Assembly (NCBI GenBank): GCA_964590075.1 | Contig: CAZPXS010000006.1 | Location: forward strand, 1 to 64,000 | Source of the DNA: JAGDVO01 sp964590075 [NCBI: uncultured Aquificales bacterium] | GTDB taxonomy: Bacteria; Thermosulfidibacterota; Thermosulfidibacteria; Thermosulfidibacterales | Length of the DNA: 64,000 nucleotides | Direction: 5' to 3' | Made by a program: the position numbers and the translations under genes | Shown here: in pieces, positions 1 through 8,618 of the stretch | How positions within the stretch are numbered: the stretch's first letter is position 1 | Layout of the letters: each line of letters begins with the position of its first letter | Notes under the pieces: generated by a model | Told to the model about the DNA's origin: nothing | Databases searched by the model: none | The model's input: the letters and a program-made list of their open reading frames with translations, nothing else

Positions 1-30
1 GTTTCAATCCCTCATAGGTAGGCTAGCAAC
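1..30 (-). CRISPR. CRISPR repeat, leader-proximal end of an array cut by the window edge
   Basis: The first 30 bases begin GTTTCAATC, the complement of the ATTGAAAC end typical of type I-B/III repeats, whose last 8 bases become the crRNA 5' handle. This makes the minus strand the transcribed strand and places the rest of the array to the left, outside the window. A leader-type sequence with a promoter directly abuts it, and the cas genes follow. Only one repeat copy is visible, so repeat length and array size are inferred. Confidence 0.8.
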
Positions 31-207
31 CTATTTGTAGTATGATAAATCAACGCTTTTCGTTTGTCAAGTACTTCGGAGATTTTTACGGTCAAATTGG
101 CTAAGTTACTGAAAAATATAGATTTGGGTTGTCGTCGATCCCCCGGATTTTTTACATTATTGGAGGTCGACGAAAATAGACATTATGAGGAAGGTGGTAG
201 ATTCTAT
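31..207 (-). promoter_or_regulatory. CRISPR leader
   Basis: This non-coding stretch lies between cas2 and the first repeat. It contains an inverted repeat with arms TCGTCGA (132-138) and TCGACGA (167-173) enclosing a C-rich and an AT-rich part, and a promoter next to the repeat. From memory, similar GTCGAC-palindrome motifs occur in leaders of other thermophile arrays, where leader elements guide Cas1-Cas2 integration. The role here is inferred from position and motif. Confidence 0.7.
42..70 (-). promoter_or_regulatory. Pre-crRNA promoter
   Basis: Read on the minus strand, TTGACA (65-70) is followed by a 17-base spacer and TATCAT (42-47), a near-consensus sigma-70 promoter. The predicted start is near position 35, so the transcript would begin a few bases before the first repeat. 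This supports leftward transcription of the array. Confidence 0.8.
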
Positions 208-471
208 TTAATATATAAACCCATCACTACCTTTTTCTATTCCTATAATTTCACGCTTTGAATACCAACTAATTTCAAAAGTGTAGATAATGATGGAGTC
301 CTCTTTGTTGTTGATAACGTATTTTAGTTCGGCCTTAAGTCTTTCAAGTTGAGCTTCTGTCAACTCTCCTTCGAACACCGAATTTTGAACCCAATGGAGG
401 TATTTCCTACAAATCTTCAAAACCTTTTGAACTCTCTTTTCGTTAATATCATATACCAATATAACTTTCAT
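208..471 (-). CDS. cas2: CRISPR-associated endonuclease Cas2
   Basis: An 87-residue ferredoxin-fold protein that dimerises and bridges two Cas1 dimers in the spacer-integration complex. The N-terminus has the family motif VILVYDIN with the conserved Asp at residue 8, and the length is normal for Cas2. It starts 1 base after cas1 ends and is the last gene of the cas operon, next to the leader. No frameshift or missing segment is visible. Confidence 0.93.
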   Translation of the reverse strand: MKVILVYDINEKRVQKVLKICRKYLHWVQNSVFEGELTEAQLERLKAELKYVINNKEDSIIIYTFEISWYSKREIIGIEKGSDGFIY

Positions 472-472
472 G

Positions 473-1465
473 TTACCATGAAGTTATAAATGGATAGTAT
501 TCTTCATCCTCCATTAGGTGTTTTTCTATTTTATATAGTTCTAATCTTATTAATTGTCTATAAGAAACATTTCTTCCCAGTTTCTTGTGATGGAATGTGC
601 TTTGGAGTCTTTCTTCAATTTCTTTTATAAAAATTTCTTTTCCTTTGTTGTTAAGTACTATACCATTTAACTTATTTTCAAAATGCTTGGCTTTAATTAT
701 CCCTTTGTTTATAACACTAAAAATAACTCTATCTGCAATCACAGGCTTGAAAATTTCTGCTACATCAAGGTTTAATGTGAATCTTCGAAAATTAGTAGCA
801 TGAAGATAACCAATTCGTGGATCAAGATGAGTATAATATATTTCGCTTAGACAATAAGTGTATAAAAGAGAATTGGCAAAACTAATAAGAGCATTTAGTC
901 TGTTTTTCGGAGGCCTTCTTGTTCTTTCCTCGAAAACGAAATCTTTGTCATCAATGATAGTATCCCAAGCGCGATAGTATTGTTCTCTGATATTTCCTTC
1001 AAGAGCCATTAATTGTTCTGGAGTTTCGCAATTATCCAAAGATTGGGATAAACTCTCAATCTTTTGAAGGTAATTTTCTACTTCTTTGCCTCTATTTTTA
1101 TAGTAATAAAGCACTTTTTTAATGTTTTCTACAGCACCAAAGACGAATTTCTTAGCTAGTGTGAGCCTTTTGGATTCATCAATGTAATGTTCAGCTTGCT
1201 TAAGAATTAAATATCCTGAGTTGAGATGTTCTCTTGGATAAAAAGAACCTACATAGTATCCATAATAATTGAAAAAATGAAGTATAATCTCTTTTTCTGT
1301 AAGAAATTCAAGCAATCGCTTATTAAGTGTGATTTCGCCAAGCACAAATATTTCCTTGATATTTTCTACAGGTAGATACTTTTTGCTTTCAGTTGTTTCA
1401 AGATAAAGTGTGTTGTCTTTTCTCTTTAGCTCTCCGTTAGAAAAGATGTAAATAGTCTTTTTCAT
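473..1465 (-). CDS. cas1: CRISPR integrase Cas1
   Basis: A 330-residue integrase that inserts new spacers at the leader end of the array. The expected metal-binding residues are visible: Glu156 (in ALEGNIREQ), His222 (GYLHATN) and Asp234/Glu237 (LDVAEIFKP). The N-terminal beta domain and C-terminal helical domain are both present and the length is typical of type I-B Cas1. Its start overlaps the cas4 stop by 4 bases, implying coupled translation. Confidence 0.95.
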   Translation of the reverse strand: MKKTIYIFSNGELKRKDNTLYLETTESKKYLPVENIKEIFVLGEITLNKRLLEFLTEKEIILHFFNYYGYYVGSFYPREHLNSGYLILKQAEHYIDESKRLTLAKKFVFGAVENIKKVLYYYKNRGKEVENYLQKIESLSQSLDNCETPEQLMALEGNIREQYYRAWDTIIDDKDFVFEERTRRPPKNRLNALISFANSLLYTYCLSEIYYTHLDPRIGYLHATNFRRFTLNLDVAEIFKPVIADRVIFSVINKGIIKAKHFENKLNGIVLNNKGKEIFIKEIEERLQSTFHHKKLGRNVSYRQLIRLELYKIEKHLMEDEEYYPFITSW

Positions 1466-1965
1466 GCGTAGCAGAACTCCTTATAACCACAGTTTTTGCA
1501 ATATATTATTTTGGTTACCTTTGGTGGATGTGGCATGAGAATAATATTTTTTATCTCTCTTTCTGCTTCTTTCAGTTCTTCCTCAAGTTCGTTAGTTAAT
1601 TCTAATGTAACTTTTTTCTTTTCTTTGGGAAATAAAAGTTCGCCTTTAGCTTCAATTCCTAATCTTTTTAAATTAAGAAGATAGTAAGCAAGTTGCATTT
1701 TAGCAGCCTTTTCAAAGCGTGAGCTTTTCTTGATTTCACAGACAATAATGTCTTTGCCTTCCTTTTTGATAAGGTCAATCACCATATGTTCAAGCTGGAT
1801 TTGCTTTTTTTCTCTTGCGTAAGTTGACTCAGAAATAAGTCTTCCAATCTCAATGAAAGGATTACTCTGAGAAGGCTCAAGGTGCCTACTCATAAGCCAA
1901 ACTTCCCTGTGACAGATGTAGTAGTACCATATGAGAGTAGGAATTACTGGTGTATCATAATTCAT
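1462..1965 (-). CDS. cas4: CRISPR exonuclease Cas4
   Basis: A 167-residue RecB-like nuclease with an iron-sulfur cluster, known in type I-B to help select and trim PAM-containing prespacers. Cluster ligands are visible as Cys18 near the N-terminus and Cys156, Cys159 and Cys165 at the C-terminus. The nuclease core has the CEIKKSS segment followed by a conserved Gln-containing helix (KMQLAYYL). It lies 8 bases after cas3 and overlaps cas1 by 4 bases, matching the usual cas4-cas1-cas2 adaptation module. Confidence 0.92.
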   Translation of the reverse strand: MNYDTPVIPTLIWYYYICHREVWLMSRHLEPSQSNPFIEIGRLISESTYAREKKQIQLEHMVIDLIKKEGKDIIVCEIKKSSRFEKAAKMQLAYYLLNLKRLGIEAKGELLFPKEKKKVTLELTNELEEELKEAEREIKNIILMPHPPKVTKIIYCKNCGYKEFCYA

Positions 1966-1973
1966 AATTTGAT

Positions 1974-4238
1974 CTATAAAAATATGTTATCATCATCTTC
2001 TGGAATAAGGCCAAAAATCTCATCATATTTTAGGCAAATAAAGTTAATTCCTAACTCTTCATAATCACTATAGATGTAATCCTTAAAATTTTTATCAGCT
2101 ACTCTACCCCAATAAGGCACTTCAACCATGTGAGACTCTATCTCTGCAAAAATCTTTTTTCTGTTCATAAAGTCCATTTTATTCCAATTTTTCAATTTTT
2201 CTATAAGAGTTTTTACATTGTCATAAAATTTGATAGGAACTACTGAAACTTTTAAGTATGTTGATCTTAAATCAATTTTTTTCTCATCAAGTGGTATAGA
2301 AAACGGGCTTACTTCTTTTGCAGCTTGATAGTATTTTTCGGCATTTATTTTGTCATTCTCTAAATAAGGTTCAAAGTTTTTCCAGTAATCCACTAATAAG
2401 AGATGATATTGGTTTTCGGTTATAAGCTTGTTTTTTGTGAGGATTTCATTGGTTATTTTTAATTGTTCCTTTTTATATGGTAGGTAATCTTCCTCATCAC
2501 CGAAAATATAGACAGGGCAAGGATTTGGATGTTCAGAATACCTGTTAACTCTACCAGCCGATTGAATTATAGAATCTAAAGGAGCTAACTCTCTAAACAT
2601 AACATCAAAACTTACATCTACTCCTGCTTCGATAGCTTGTGTTGATATTACCACAACAGGAGATTTTAACCTCTTTTTAAGCTCTTCAAGTTTATTTATT
2701 CTGTCGCGAAAAATATATCTTGCATGAAAGAGAAACTTAGGAAATTGCTGAGGAATTCGCTTAAACAAATTCTGGGCTTTTTCCACAGTATTGACGATAA
2801 TACACACCTTTTTCCCTTCTGACAATAACTTTTCAACATACTGGACTAGATCCTTTAAAAAGTTTTCATCTGTGATAAGACAATTTCTATATTTTTGCGC
2901 GTCTATATAGGTCCTGTTAAACTTCGAAAAAAATTCTTCTTTAAAGGAGGAAAATGAATCAACAAATAAGTTATCCAGCTCTTCTTTTAAAAAAGGAGGC
3001 ATTGTTGCAGTCATAATGATGGTGTTAAATTCATCTTTGTAGTCTTTCAGAAATTTGGAAAATAAAAATAACATTAAGGGAGAGTATAGTTGTGGTTCGT
3101 CGAGAATTATGCATGAATCATAAATTGCAGCTTCTTTTAAAGCGTATTTGGATACACCTAAGAAAGCAAGGAGGAGCTGATCAAGAGTGGTTATAATTAG
3201 CGGCTTTTCGAAATACTTCGCTTCAATGTAGTTTCTCTGGTCAATCTCTTCTTCAGAGGATTTCTCAAGGGAGCTTTTATTTACAGGTGTTTTTGCTACA
3301 AGGTATTTAGATGTGTACCATTCTATTCCTTCTCTAAACTTATTCTTTAACTTACTATAAACATCTTCAATTATCGTTGTAACTGGAAGAGTGTAAATAA
3401 TTCTTTTCCTTCCTGTTTTTGCCGCATAACCAAGCCCGATAAAGGTTTTACCAAATCCCGTAGGTAATTCTAGTAATAGATTCTCTGAAAACTTTCTCTC
3501 CACATAAATTTTGTTGTGGATTACACTTCTTTTAGGTTCAATCAAATTATTAATAGTGGAAATAATATAGTTATCAACGCTTCTAAATTCGGGATCTATA
3601 CCCATCGCTGAGTACCAGTCCATTTTAATTAAGGCATTAGAAAAGCAAACAAAAGGCTTTCTATCTCTTGGTTGAAGAATTTTTTTAAATTGAAAGTCAA
3701 TGATGTTGTAACGAAAGGCTTCAGTAAGTTGATTATATGTGTTGAAAAATGTTTGGTAGTCTATAGTGAAATTATTTTTTTCAAGAATATCAAATATTTC
3801 ACAGCATATAATAATTTTTTTACTGAATAACTGAGAAAATATGTTATCCTCAAGATTCCGATGTGGAGGACTATGATGTGATAGAATTCCAAAACCTATA
3901 ACATGAATTAACCTATCTTGCTCATCATCAGAAAAAAATATTTCTTCTAAAGATTTTTTAAGAAATTCTTGAACCCACGAATAAAAAAAGATAACAGATA
4001 GGTGAGTGTGCGAAATTGGTGGTTTTTTGCCACTATAAAGTGCATTTTGTATAGAAAATTCGGCTTTTCCTACATCGTGAAAGAAAAATCCAGCCTTGAT
4101 AATCTCTTCGTGGATCCCGAAATTTTTGGGTGAAATAAGTTTTATTCCATTTTCTAACACTTCTTTGAGATGTTTTTCTAATAGTTGACCAGGCCTTGCT
4201 AAAAGATATTTATTATATGATTGTATACTCGGCTTCAT
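1974..4238 (-). CDS. cas3: CRISPR helicase-nuclease Cas3
   Basis: A 754-residue protein recruited by Cascade to unwind and shred target DNA. An N-terminal HD nuclease domain carries FFHDVGKAE (His54-Asp55), so HD and helicase domains are fused in one chain. The SF2 helicase part shows Walker A (ELPTGFGKT), the Cas3-type DEPQ box, TATMP, and the final motif with SAGRVNR. Its start lies 26 bases inside the end of cas5. No key residue appears missing. Confidence 0.93.
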   Translation of the reverse strand: MKPSIQSYNKYLLARPGQLLEKHLKEVLENGIKLISPKNFGIHEEIIKAGFFFHDVGKAEFSIQNALYSGKKPPISHTHLSVIFFYSWVQEFLKKSLEEIFFSDDEQDRLIHVIGFGILSHHSPPHRNLEDNIFSQLFSKKIIICCEIFDILEKNNFTIDYQTFFNTYNQLTEAFRYNIIDFQFKKILQPRDRKPFVCFSNALIKMDWYSAMGIDPEFRSVDNYIISTINNLIEPKRSVIHNKIYVERKFSENLLLELPTGFGKTFIGLGYAAKTGRKRIIYTLPVTTIIEDVYSKLKNKFREGIEWYTSKYLVAKTPVNKSSLEKSSEEEIDQRNYIEAKYFEKPLIITTLDQLLLAFLGVSKYALKEAAIYDSCIILDEPQLYSPLMLFLFSKFLKDYKDEFNTIIMTATMPPFLKEELDNLFVDSFSSFKEEFFSKFNRTYIDAQKYRNCLITDENFLKDLVQYVEKLLSEGKKVCIIVNTVEKAQNLFKRIPQQFPKFLFHARYIFRDRINKLEELKKRLKSPVVVISTQAIEAGVDVSFDVMFRELAPLDSIIQSAGRVNRYSEHPNPCPVYIFGDEEDYLPYKKEQLKITNEILTKNKLITENQYHLLLVDYWKNFEPYLENDKINAEKYYQAAKEVSPFSIPLDEKKIDLRSTYLKVSVVPIKFYDNVKTLIEKLKNWNKMDFMNRKKIFAEIESHMVEVPYWGRVADKNFKDYIYSDYEELGINFICLKYDEIFGLIPEDDDNIFL

Positions 4239-4929
4239 CTATTTTTATCCCAGGGAGAGGTTTAACAAGTTTTATAGGAGTTTTTTTGGGAAGTAGTACA
4301 ACACAAGTTTCTTTCTGGATCCTTCTACCCTCTAAATTTTTCAACGATTTAGGTACACCCATAAAAACTTCTGCAGAGGCAAATCTGTCGTTAAATCCTT
4401 CGAATTGTGGAATTGTATTCCCCTCTACAAAAATTACTCCTGATGGCTTTTCAATTTCAACTTCGTCGACATTAAATACATCTTTTGATATCTCAATATG
4501 GGTTATTAAAAATTCATTCTTGCCCATATAGAGAGGGAATTCAAAGTCTCTTGATTTAATTCTAATTTCAATTTCTCTTAAAGTATTTTCGTATTCGTGT
4601 AATAGAATTATCTCATATTCTGGATAAAGAAGTATTTCAAATCTTTCTGGTCGGAATTCCTCTTGCCCTCTTGAATCTCCTCTAAGTTTGCCAACACCAA
4701 AAATAAAAGTGTATTCTATCATCTTTCCTTTGTTAGCCAGGAAAGGAATGGCAATTTTGAATTCATCAATTTTTTCTAATACAGTTTTTTCATCCCATCC
4801 AAGGATGGCACCAGTCAGTCCAATTATGGTGGGTTTTGGAGGAAAAGGATAAGTTTGTTTAAAAGCAGTTGTGTATGGATTACGAAAATGACCAAATGGA
4901 GCTTTTATTTTAAAGGCTATGGCATACAT
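4213..4929 (-). CDS. cas5: Cascade subunit Cas5 (type I-B)
   Basis: A 238-residue RAMP protein that caps the 5' handle of the crRNA in the type I effector complex. The N-terminal FKIKAPFGHFRNPYTTAFKQTYPFPPKP region with the following GLTGAILG glycine-rich stretch is typical of the Cas5t/Cas5h families. It follows cas7 by 1 base. The Cas7-Cas5-Cas3 order is the usual one for type I-B. Confidence 0.88.
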   Translation of the reverse strand: MYAIAFKIKAPFGHFRNPYTTAFKQTYPFPPKPTIIGLTGAILGWDEKTVLEKIDEFKIAIPFLANKGKMIEYTFIFGVGKLRGDSRGQEEFRPERFEILLYPEYEIILLHEYENTLREIEIRIKSRDFEFPLYMGKNEFLITHIEISKDVFNVDEVEIEKPSGVIFVEGNTIPQFEGFNDRFASAEVFMGVPKSLKNLEGRRIQKETCVVLLPKKTPIKLVKPLPGIKIDEAEYTII

Positions 4930-4930
4930 T

Positions 4931-6016
4931 TTAAGAAAGAAGCTCCTTTTTTAAGCTTTCTAGTTTCAATATTTTAACTTTATTTTTAATTTCATCGCTT
5001 AATTTACTATTATTTTTAATATCTTCTTCCATATCTTTAATTGATCTATCAAAAAATGACTCCATAACTCCTATTATGATTTCTATAATATCATCCTCGT
5101 AAAGACTACATTTTTCTATAAAAGACTTAAATTCAAGAGAAAAAACTACTTTCCCAGAGGCAATAGAAACAATCCTTTCTTCGCCGGTCTTTGTTAATTC
5201 TTTTTGAAGTTTTACTTCTTTTATCCTCACTGCCAAGTCATTGGAAAAAGCATCATAGAATGTAATATTTGGTTTTTTAAACATCCCGATAACCATGATC
5301 TTTGGTGATAGAGGCATTTTTGATGCGCCAGGCATCATTTTACCCAAATAAAAGAGAGACTCAAAAAATTTTGAAAGTCTTCTTTTTCTCTCATTTTCAT
5401 CTATAAACGGTTCTAGCTTAATGCTTTTGTCTTTTTGAGGAATCACTTCTTGCCCTATTCTTCTGATATCACACCAAATAGGAAGAATGAATGTATTAGT
5501 ATAAATCCTTTTCATTACTATAGAACCACCAGCCTCTGCCCCTGTTGTGCTTACAATTGATGTTAAAAAGTCAACATCATCAGGGTATTCAAAAAGACCT
5601 ATCGCACCTATGCTCCTTATTGGACCTGGGCGAGATTCCGATTTTCCTTTTTGCTTTCTACCGGTGGTTGAGCCTCCTTTAGGTTCTTCTTTTCTTGCCA
5701 TTAAATATCCAAAAAGATCATCATCAATATACTTTTCAGGAGAACATTCCGGAAGTGGCGCCGGTTTGCCGGGTTCTTCCCTTGCGATATCAACTTTCTC
5801 TCCTATTTCTATCCAGTAATCCCTTATCATTCTAAAAATCGCCTGAGGACTGATTCGAGGTACAACAGTCCCATCCTCGAGATGGACTGTTTTGATATCA
5901 ATCTCAGCAGGACCTCCTTCTCCTGCATTTATGTTTGCGGATTCCACTCTAAAAATGTCGATGACTTCAACCCAACGTGATTTAAGGATTTTGTCAATAA
6001 GTTTTTCACTATTCAT
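4931..6016 (-). CDS. cas7: Cascade backbone subunit Cas7 (Cst2/DevR-like)
   Basis: A RAMP protein that polymerises along the crRNA. The N-terminal half has the family segment with VPRISPQAIFRMIRD, comparable to the RVSSQAxRR region of Cst2/DevR proteins. An in-frame ATG at 6034 overlaps the stop of the upstream gene, but the ATG at 6016 has a GGAGG a few bases upstream, so I chose 6016 (361 residues). Residues about 90-110 form a Gly/Lys/Arg-rich loop (GGSTTGRKQKGKSESRPG), which may be an RNA-facing disordered loop. Confidence 0.87.
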   Translation of the reverse strand: MNSEKLIDKILKSRWVEVIDIFRVESANINAGEGGPAEIDIKTVHLEDGTVVPRISPQAIFRMIRDYWIEIGEKVDIAREEPGKPAPLPECSPEKYIDDDLFGYLMARKEEPKGGSTTGRKQKGKSESRPGPIRSIGAIGLFEYPDDVDFLTSIVSTTGAEAGGSIVMKRIYTNTFILPIWCDIRRIGQEVIPQKDKSIKLEPFIDENERKRRLSKFFESLFYLGKMMPGASKMPLSPKIMVIGMFKKPNITFYDAFSNDLAVRIKEVKLQKELTKTGEERIVSIASGKVVFSLEFKSFIEKCSLYEDDIIEIIIGVMESFFDRSIKDMEEDIKNNSKLSDEIKNKVKILKLESLKKELLS

Positions 6017-6030
6017 CTTTTGCCTCCACG

Positions 6031-6408
6031 TCATTTTTTTTCAGAATATCCATAATATCCAAAGAATACACCTGTCATAAAGGCATGCCGCCAATGTGTT
6101 TTGCTGATATCTGAAAGTAACGATAAAACTTCGGTAGATATGTTCCATTTAAATTTTTCTTCTACTTCGTCAGAGGTTCTAATAAATTTTTCTTCTACTT
6201 CGTCAAAGGTTCTAATCATTTTTCTTAGTGTCTTATGGAATCCTTCAGCAGTGGGGCTATCCAGCTTTAAAATCATGTTATCGAACCATTTGCTTCTATC
6301 TTCTCCTTTTTCTTTCAAGTATTCCCTTAACCGTGCCCATTCATTACCAAATCCTTTCCCAGCTTCTACTATTTTGTCAATTGAGGTGGAGATTAAAATT
6401 TTAGCCAT
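6031..6408 (-). CDS. Small helical protein in the cas operon; candidate separate small subunit (Cas11/Csa5-like)
   Basis: A 125-residue protein of unknown family placed between cas8 and cas7. It looks mostly helical and charged, with an aromatic C-terminus (FFGYYGYSEKK). It has a clear GGAGGT ribosome site overlapping the cas8 stop, and its stop overlaps an alternative cas7 ATG, so it is an integral operon member. Size and position fit a Cascade small subunit, but I recognise no diagnostic motif. Residues about 64-85 contain a direct 11-residue duplication (DEVEEKF twice). Function is inferred from context only. Confidence 0.7.
   Translation of the reverse strand: MAKILISTSIDKIVEAGKGFGNEWARLREYLKEKGEDRSKWFDNMILKLDSPTAEGFHKTLRKMIRTFDEVEEKFIRTSDEVEEKFKWNISTEVLSLLSDISKTHWRHAFMTGVFFGYYGYSEKK
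6151..6216. repeat. 33-bp tandem duplication inside the small cas gene
   Basis: Two adjacent 33-base units (6151-6183 and 6184-6216) differ at one position, a g/a change that alters Ser to Phe. The length is a multiple of three, so the reading frame is kept and the protein gains 11 residues. The near identity implies a recent event. Confidence 0.9.
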
Positions 6409-6409
6409 A

Positions 6410-7684
6410 CTATACCTCCATTTTGGCCTTTAGAAATGCTTTTAAGTATTCATAACCATATAGATGTATAGATTTATTTTTTCTTTTATTCAACGAAATC
6501 TCATTTCTCAAGATTCTATGTAAGAAGTTAAAATTTATCTCTCCATCTGCTAACATTTTACCTAAGAATCTAAATACAAGTTTATATCCACTTGTTTTTT
6601 CTTTATAACTTTGAATAAAAGAATCTAATCTTTTTTCAAAATTAAAAATTTTTCTTATTCCTCCGTATTGATTAATTTTTTCGCCTACTTTTGACAAATA
6701 ATCAAATCTTGTAACTATGAAATAGTTTGAAACATCCTCAGCTTGTTTACTTCTGTCAGCAAAAAATATATACAATACAGGTTTGATTCTGCTAGAATAT
6801 GATCTTGGAAGAAGCTTATATACAGTAACAGGAAGAGAAAGTAAATAGTTCAAGCCTGTTAATGTGGTTTTTTCGAGCTCTTCTTTAAGAAAGCTTTCTG
6901 CTTTCTCTTTGCTGAATAGTTCGTATACTGTTTCATTTTCTGGATCGAATGGTAAAATATAAATGAAAGCATTTTTAGAATGAGGAAATGGAATTTTTTC
7001 AGGCCCTTTTTCTGGAACTACGGTTCTCATAAAAAGCATCGAACAAAATGCACATATCGAATGGGAAGGTTCATTTGTAAGATAAGAGTTGTAATTGGTA
7101 ATATTTTCTACATATATATTAACTGGAGGATTAAATCTAATATTTCTAAATCTATGCTCTCTTCTGCAGAATGGACATACCACTTTCTCACTACTATCAT
7201 TCATTAACAATTGTGAGGTATTCTCAAAACTTTGAAAGTATGTATCCAATATTCTCATTCTCCAAAATTTGATGAGTGCATTCTCTGGTATTTCAACTTT
7301 CTTCTTTTCTTTGTTAAAGGTTGCACCTGATTCTTCACAAGCACGCTTTAGTAAAATTCTTGCAAAAATTGACCTACCAATAGATTGCTGAGCTTTCCCT
7401 GTTAATCCCTTTTTTGGAAACATTATATACTTTAGTTCACTTGGACGAATAGGCCTAGAATTGCCGTCGGAAGTTATTATTCTAAAATCGTACTCTTTAT
7501 CAATTTTGTCAATTTCTGATTCGAAGATATGAGAAATAGGATTATAAACCTCTTCTAAGTCCTTTTCTTTGACATTTGAAGAAGTAATTATATTTTCTAG
7601 GGCTGAATTAAATTGATCCGAATTAAGGGGATACCCATCTTTTTTATAAATATAAAAAGCCCATTTATAGAACGCTTCAATCAT
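6410..7684 (-). CDS. cas8: Cascade large subunit Cas8 (Cst1/Cas8a1-like, type I-B)
   Basis: A 424-residue protein placed where the Cascade large subunit, which recognises the PAM, is expected. It has two CxxC pairs (Cys170/Cys173 and Cys211/Cys214) forming a zinc-finger-like module, as in Cst1/Cas8a1-type proteins. It is shorter than many Cas8b proteins, which often exceed 500 residues, matching the presence of a separate small gene just downstream. A good AGGTGA ribosome site precedes the start. The assignment rests on the Cys pattern and operon position, since Cas8 sequences diverge strongly. Confidence 0.8.
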   Translation of the reverse strand: MIEAFYKWAFYIYKKDGYPLNSDQFNSALENIITSSNVKEKDLEEVYNPISHIFESEIDKIDKEYDFRIITSDGNSRPIRPSELKYIMFPKKGLTGKAQQSIGRSIFARILLKRACEESGATFNKEKKKVEIPENALIKFWRMRILDTYFQSFENTSQLLMNDSSEKVVCPFCRREHRFRNIRFNPPVNIYVENITNYNSYLTNEPSHSICAFCSMLFMRTVVPEKGPEKIPFPHSKNAFIYILPFDPENETVYELFSKEKAESFLKEELEKTTLTGLNYLLSLPVTVYKLLPRSYSSRIKPVLYIFFADRSKQAEDVSNYFIVTRFDYLSKVGEKINQYGGIRKIFNFEKRLDSFIQSYKEKTSGYKLVFRFLGKMLADGEINFNFLHRILRNEISLNKRKNKSIHLYGYEYLKAFLKAKMEV

Positions 7685-7702
7685 TTCTTCACCTTTATTA
7701 TA

Positions 7703-8458
7703 TCATTTTCTCTCCCATACCTCAATACATCCAAAGCCTTGGGAGTTTTTAGCACCAAGACCTGTTTCGAAGGCAAGGTTAAAAAGCTCCTGCGGTAAAC
7801 TCAATTCGAATATTCCATCCCAACCCTTTATCACCGTGTTCTTGTAGAATATAACCTTCTGGTTCTTTGTACTTACCCTGTATGGCTTTATCGAGCCCTT
7901 TACCCTGACAACTTTCCCCGTTAGCGTTCTTAACTTTTTGTTCAGATTCTCGATTATAAGTTTCTCAAATTCCTTCTCAAAGGGGCTATAGTAATAGGTC
8001 TTTTTCTTACCATCAGAGGTAATAAGTGTACTATAAACCGTTATGGGAGATAGGGTTCTAACGTATATCTTTTCCCTATACTCCGGTACTGTCTCAACAT
8101 GAACAGAAGAAACAACAAGTTTCTCATCACCAAGCCTTACTTCACCATCCTTTAGTAAATTCAAAGCTAAGGATCGAATAAATTCGTCTAGACATGAGGA
8201 AATAGTAAGGTTTATCCCACCATAGAAATGAATCTTACCATCCTCAATTTGAAGCTTCTCATCAGGAATCAGCCTCGAAAAAGTAAAAAATTTGAAACTC
8301 CTATTGCTTTTGGAATCTTTAAATCCAACACTGTGAATATGTTTCGCAAGATACCCATCAAGATGCCGGTATATAAAACCTTGAACCAATTCGTTGTAAT
8401 GACAGGGAAGCGTGATGTGGGCCTTTTCAGGATTAAAAAGTTTTACCCTAATACGCAT
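7703..8458 (-). CDS. cas6: CRISPR RNA endonuclease Cas6
   Basis: A 251-residue RAMP endoribonuclease that cuts the repeat in pre-crRNA and leaves the 8-base 5' handle. The N-terminal MRIRVKLF strand and the C-terminal glycine-rich loop GLGAKNSQGFGCIEV are characteristic. His18 or His41/His43 could be catalytic; I cannot decide. It is the first gene of the cas operon, with the start 24 bases after the predicted transcription start. No strong ribosome site is visible before this ATG. Confidence 0.9.
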   Translation of the reverse strand: MRIRVKLFNPEKAHITLPCHYNELVQGFIYRHLDGYLAKHIHSVGFKDSKSNRSFKFFTFSRLIPDEKLQIEDGKIHFYGGINLTISSCLDEFIRSLALNLLKDGEVRLGDEKLVVSSVHVETVPEYREKIYVRTLSPITVYSTLITSDGKKKTYYYSPFEKEFEKLIIENLNKKLRTLTGKVVRVKGSIKPYRVSTKNQKVIFYKNTVIKGWDGIFELSLPQELFNLAFETGLGAKNSQGFGCIEVWERK

Positions 8459-8488
8459 TCTAATAGTACTCGTAAATATTTTAACATA

Positions 8489-8517
8489 ATTATAATAAGA
8501 AATTTTGCTTTTGTCAA
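8489..8517 (-). promoter_or_regulatory. Promoter of the cas operon
   Basis: On the minus strand TTGACA (8512-8517) is separated by 17 bases from TATAAT (8489-8494), a perfect consensus sigma-70 promoter. The predicted start is near 8482, giving a 5' leader of about 24 bases before cas6. I see no clear operator palindrome over it, so the operon may be strongly and constitutively transcribed. Confidence 0.85.
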
Positions 8518-8589
8518 TATCTTCTGTAACTAAGCTTTTCTCTGAGCTATTCTGTGATCGTAACAGCTTTAGCTATCGGCGCTATTTGC

Positions 8590-8618
8590 TTGATTTTCTT
8601 TCTAAAAGTTATTATATT
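8590..8618 (+). promoter_or_regulatory. Promoter of the ParB-fold gene
   Basis: TTGATT (8590-8595), a 17-base spacer and TATATT (8613-8618) form a good sigma-70 promoter about 55 bases before the gene. It diverges from the cas promoter, with about 70 bases between the two -35 boxes. Confidence 0.55.

Noticed and set aside
64-261. 65-codon frame across the CRISPR leader
   Set aside because: Overlaps leader motifs and the cas2 3' end on the other strand, with no protein-like features.
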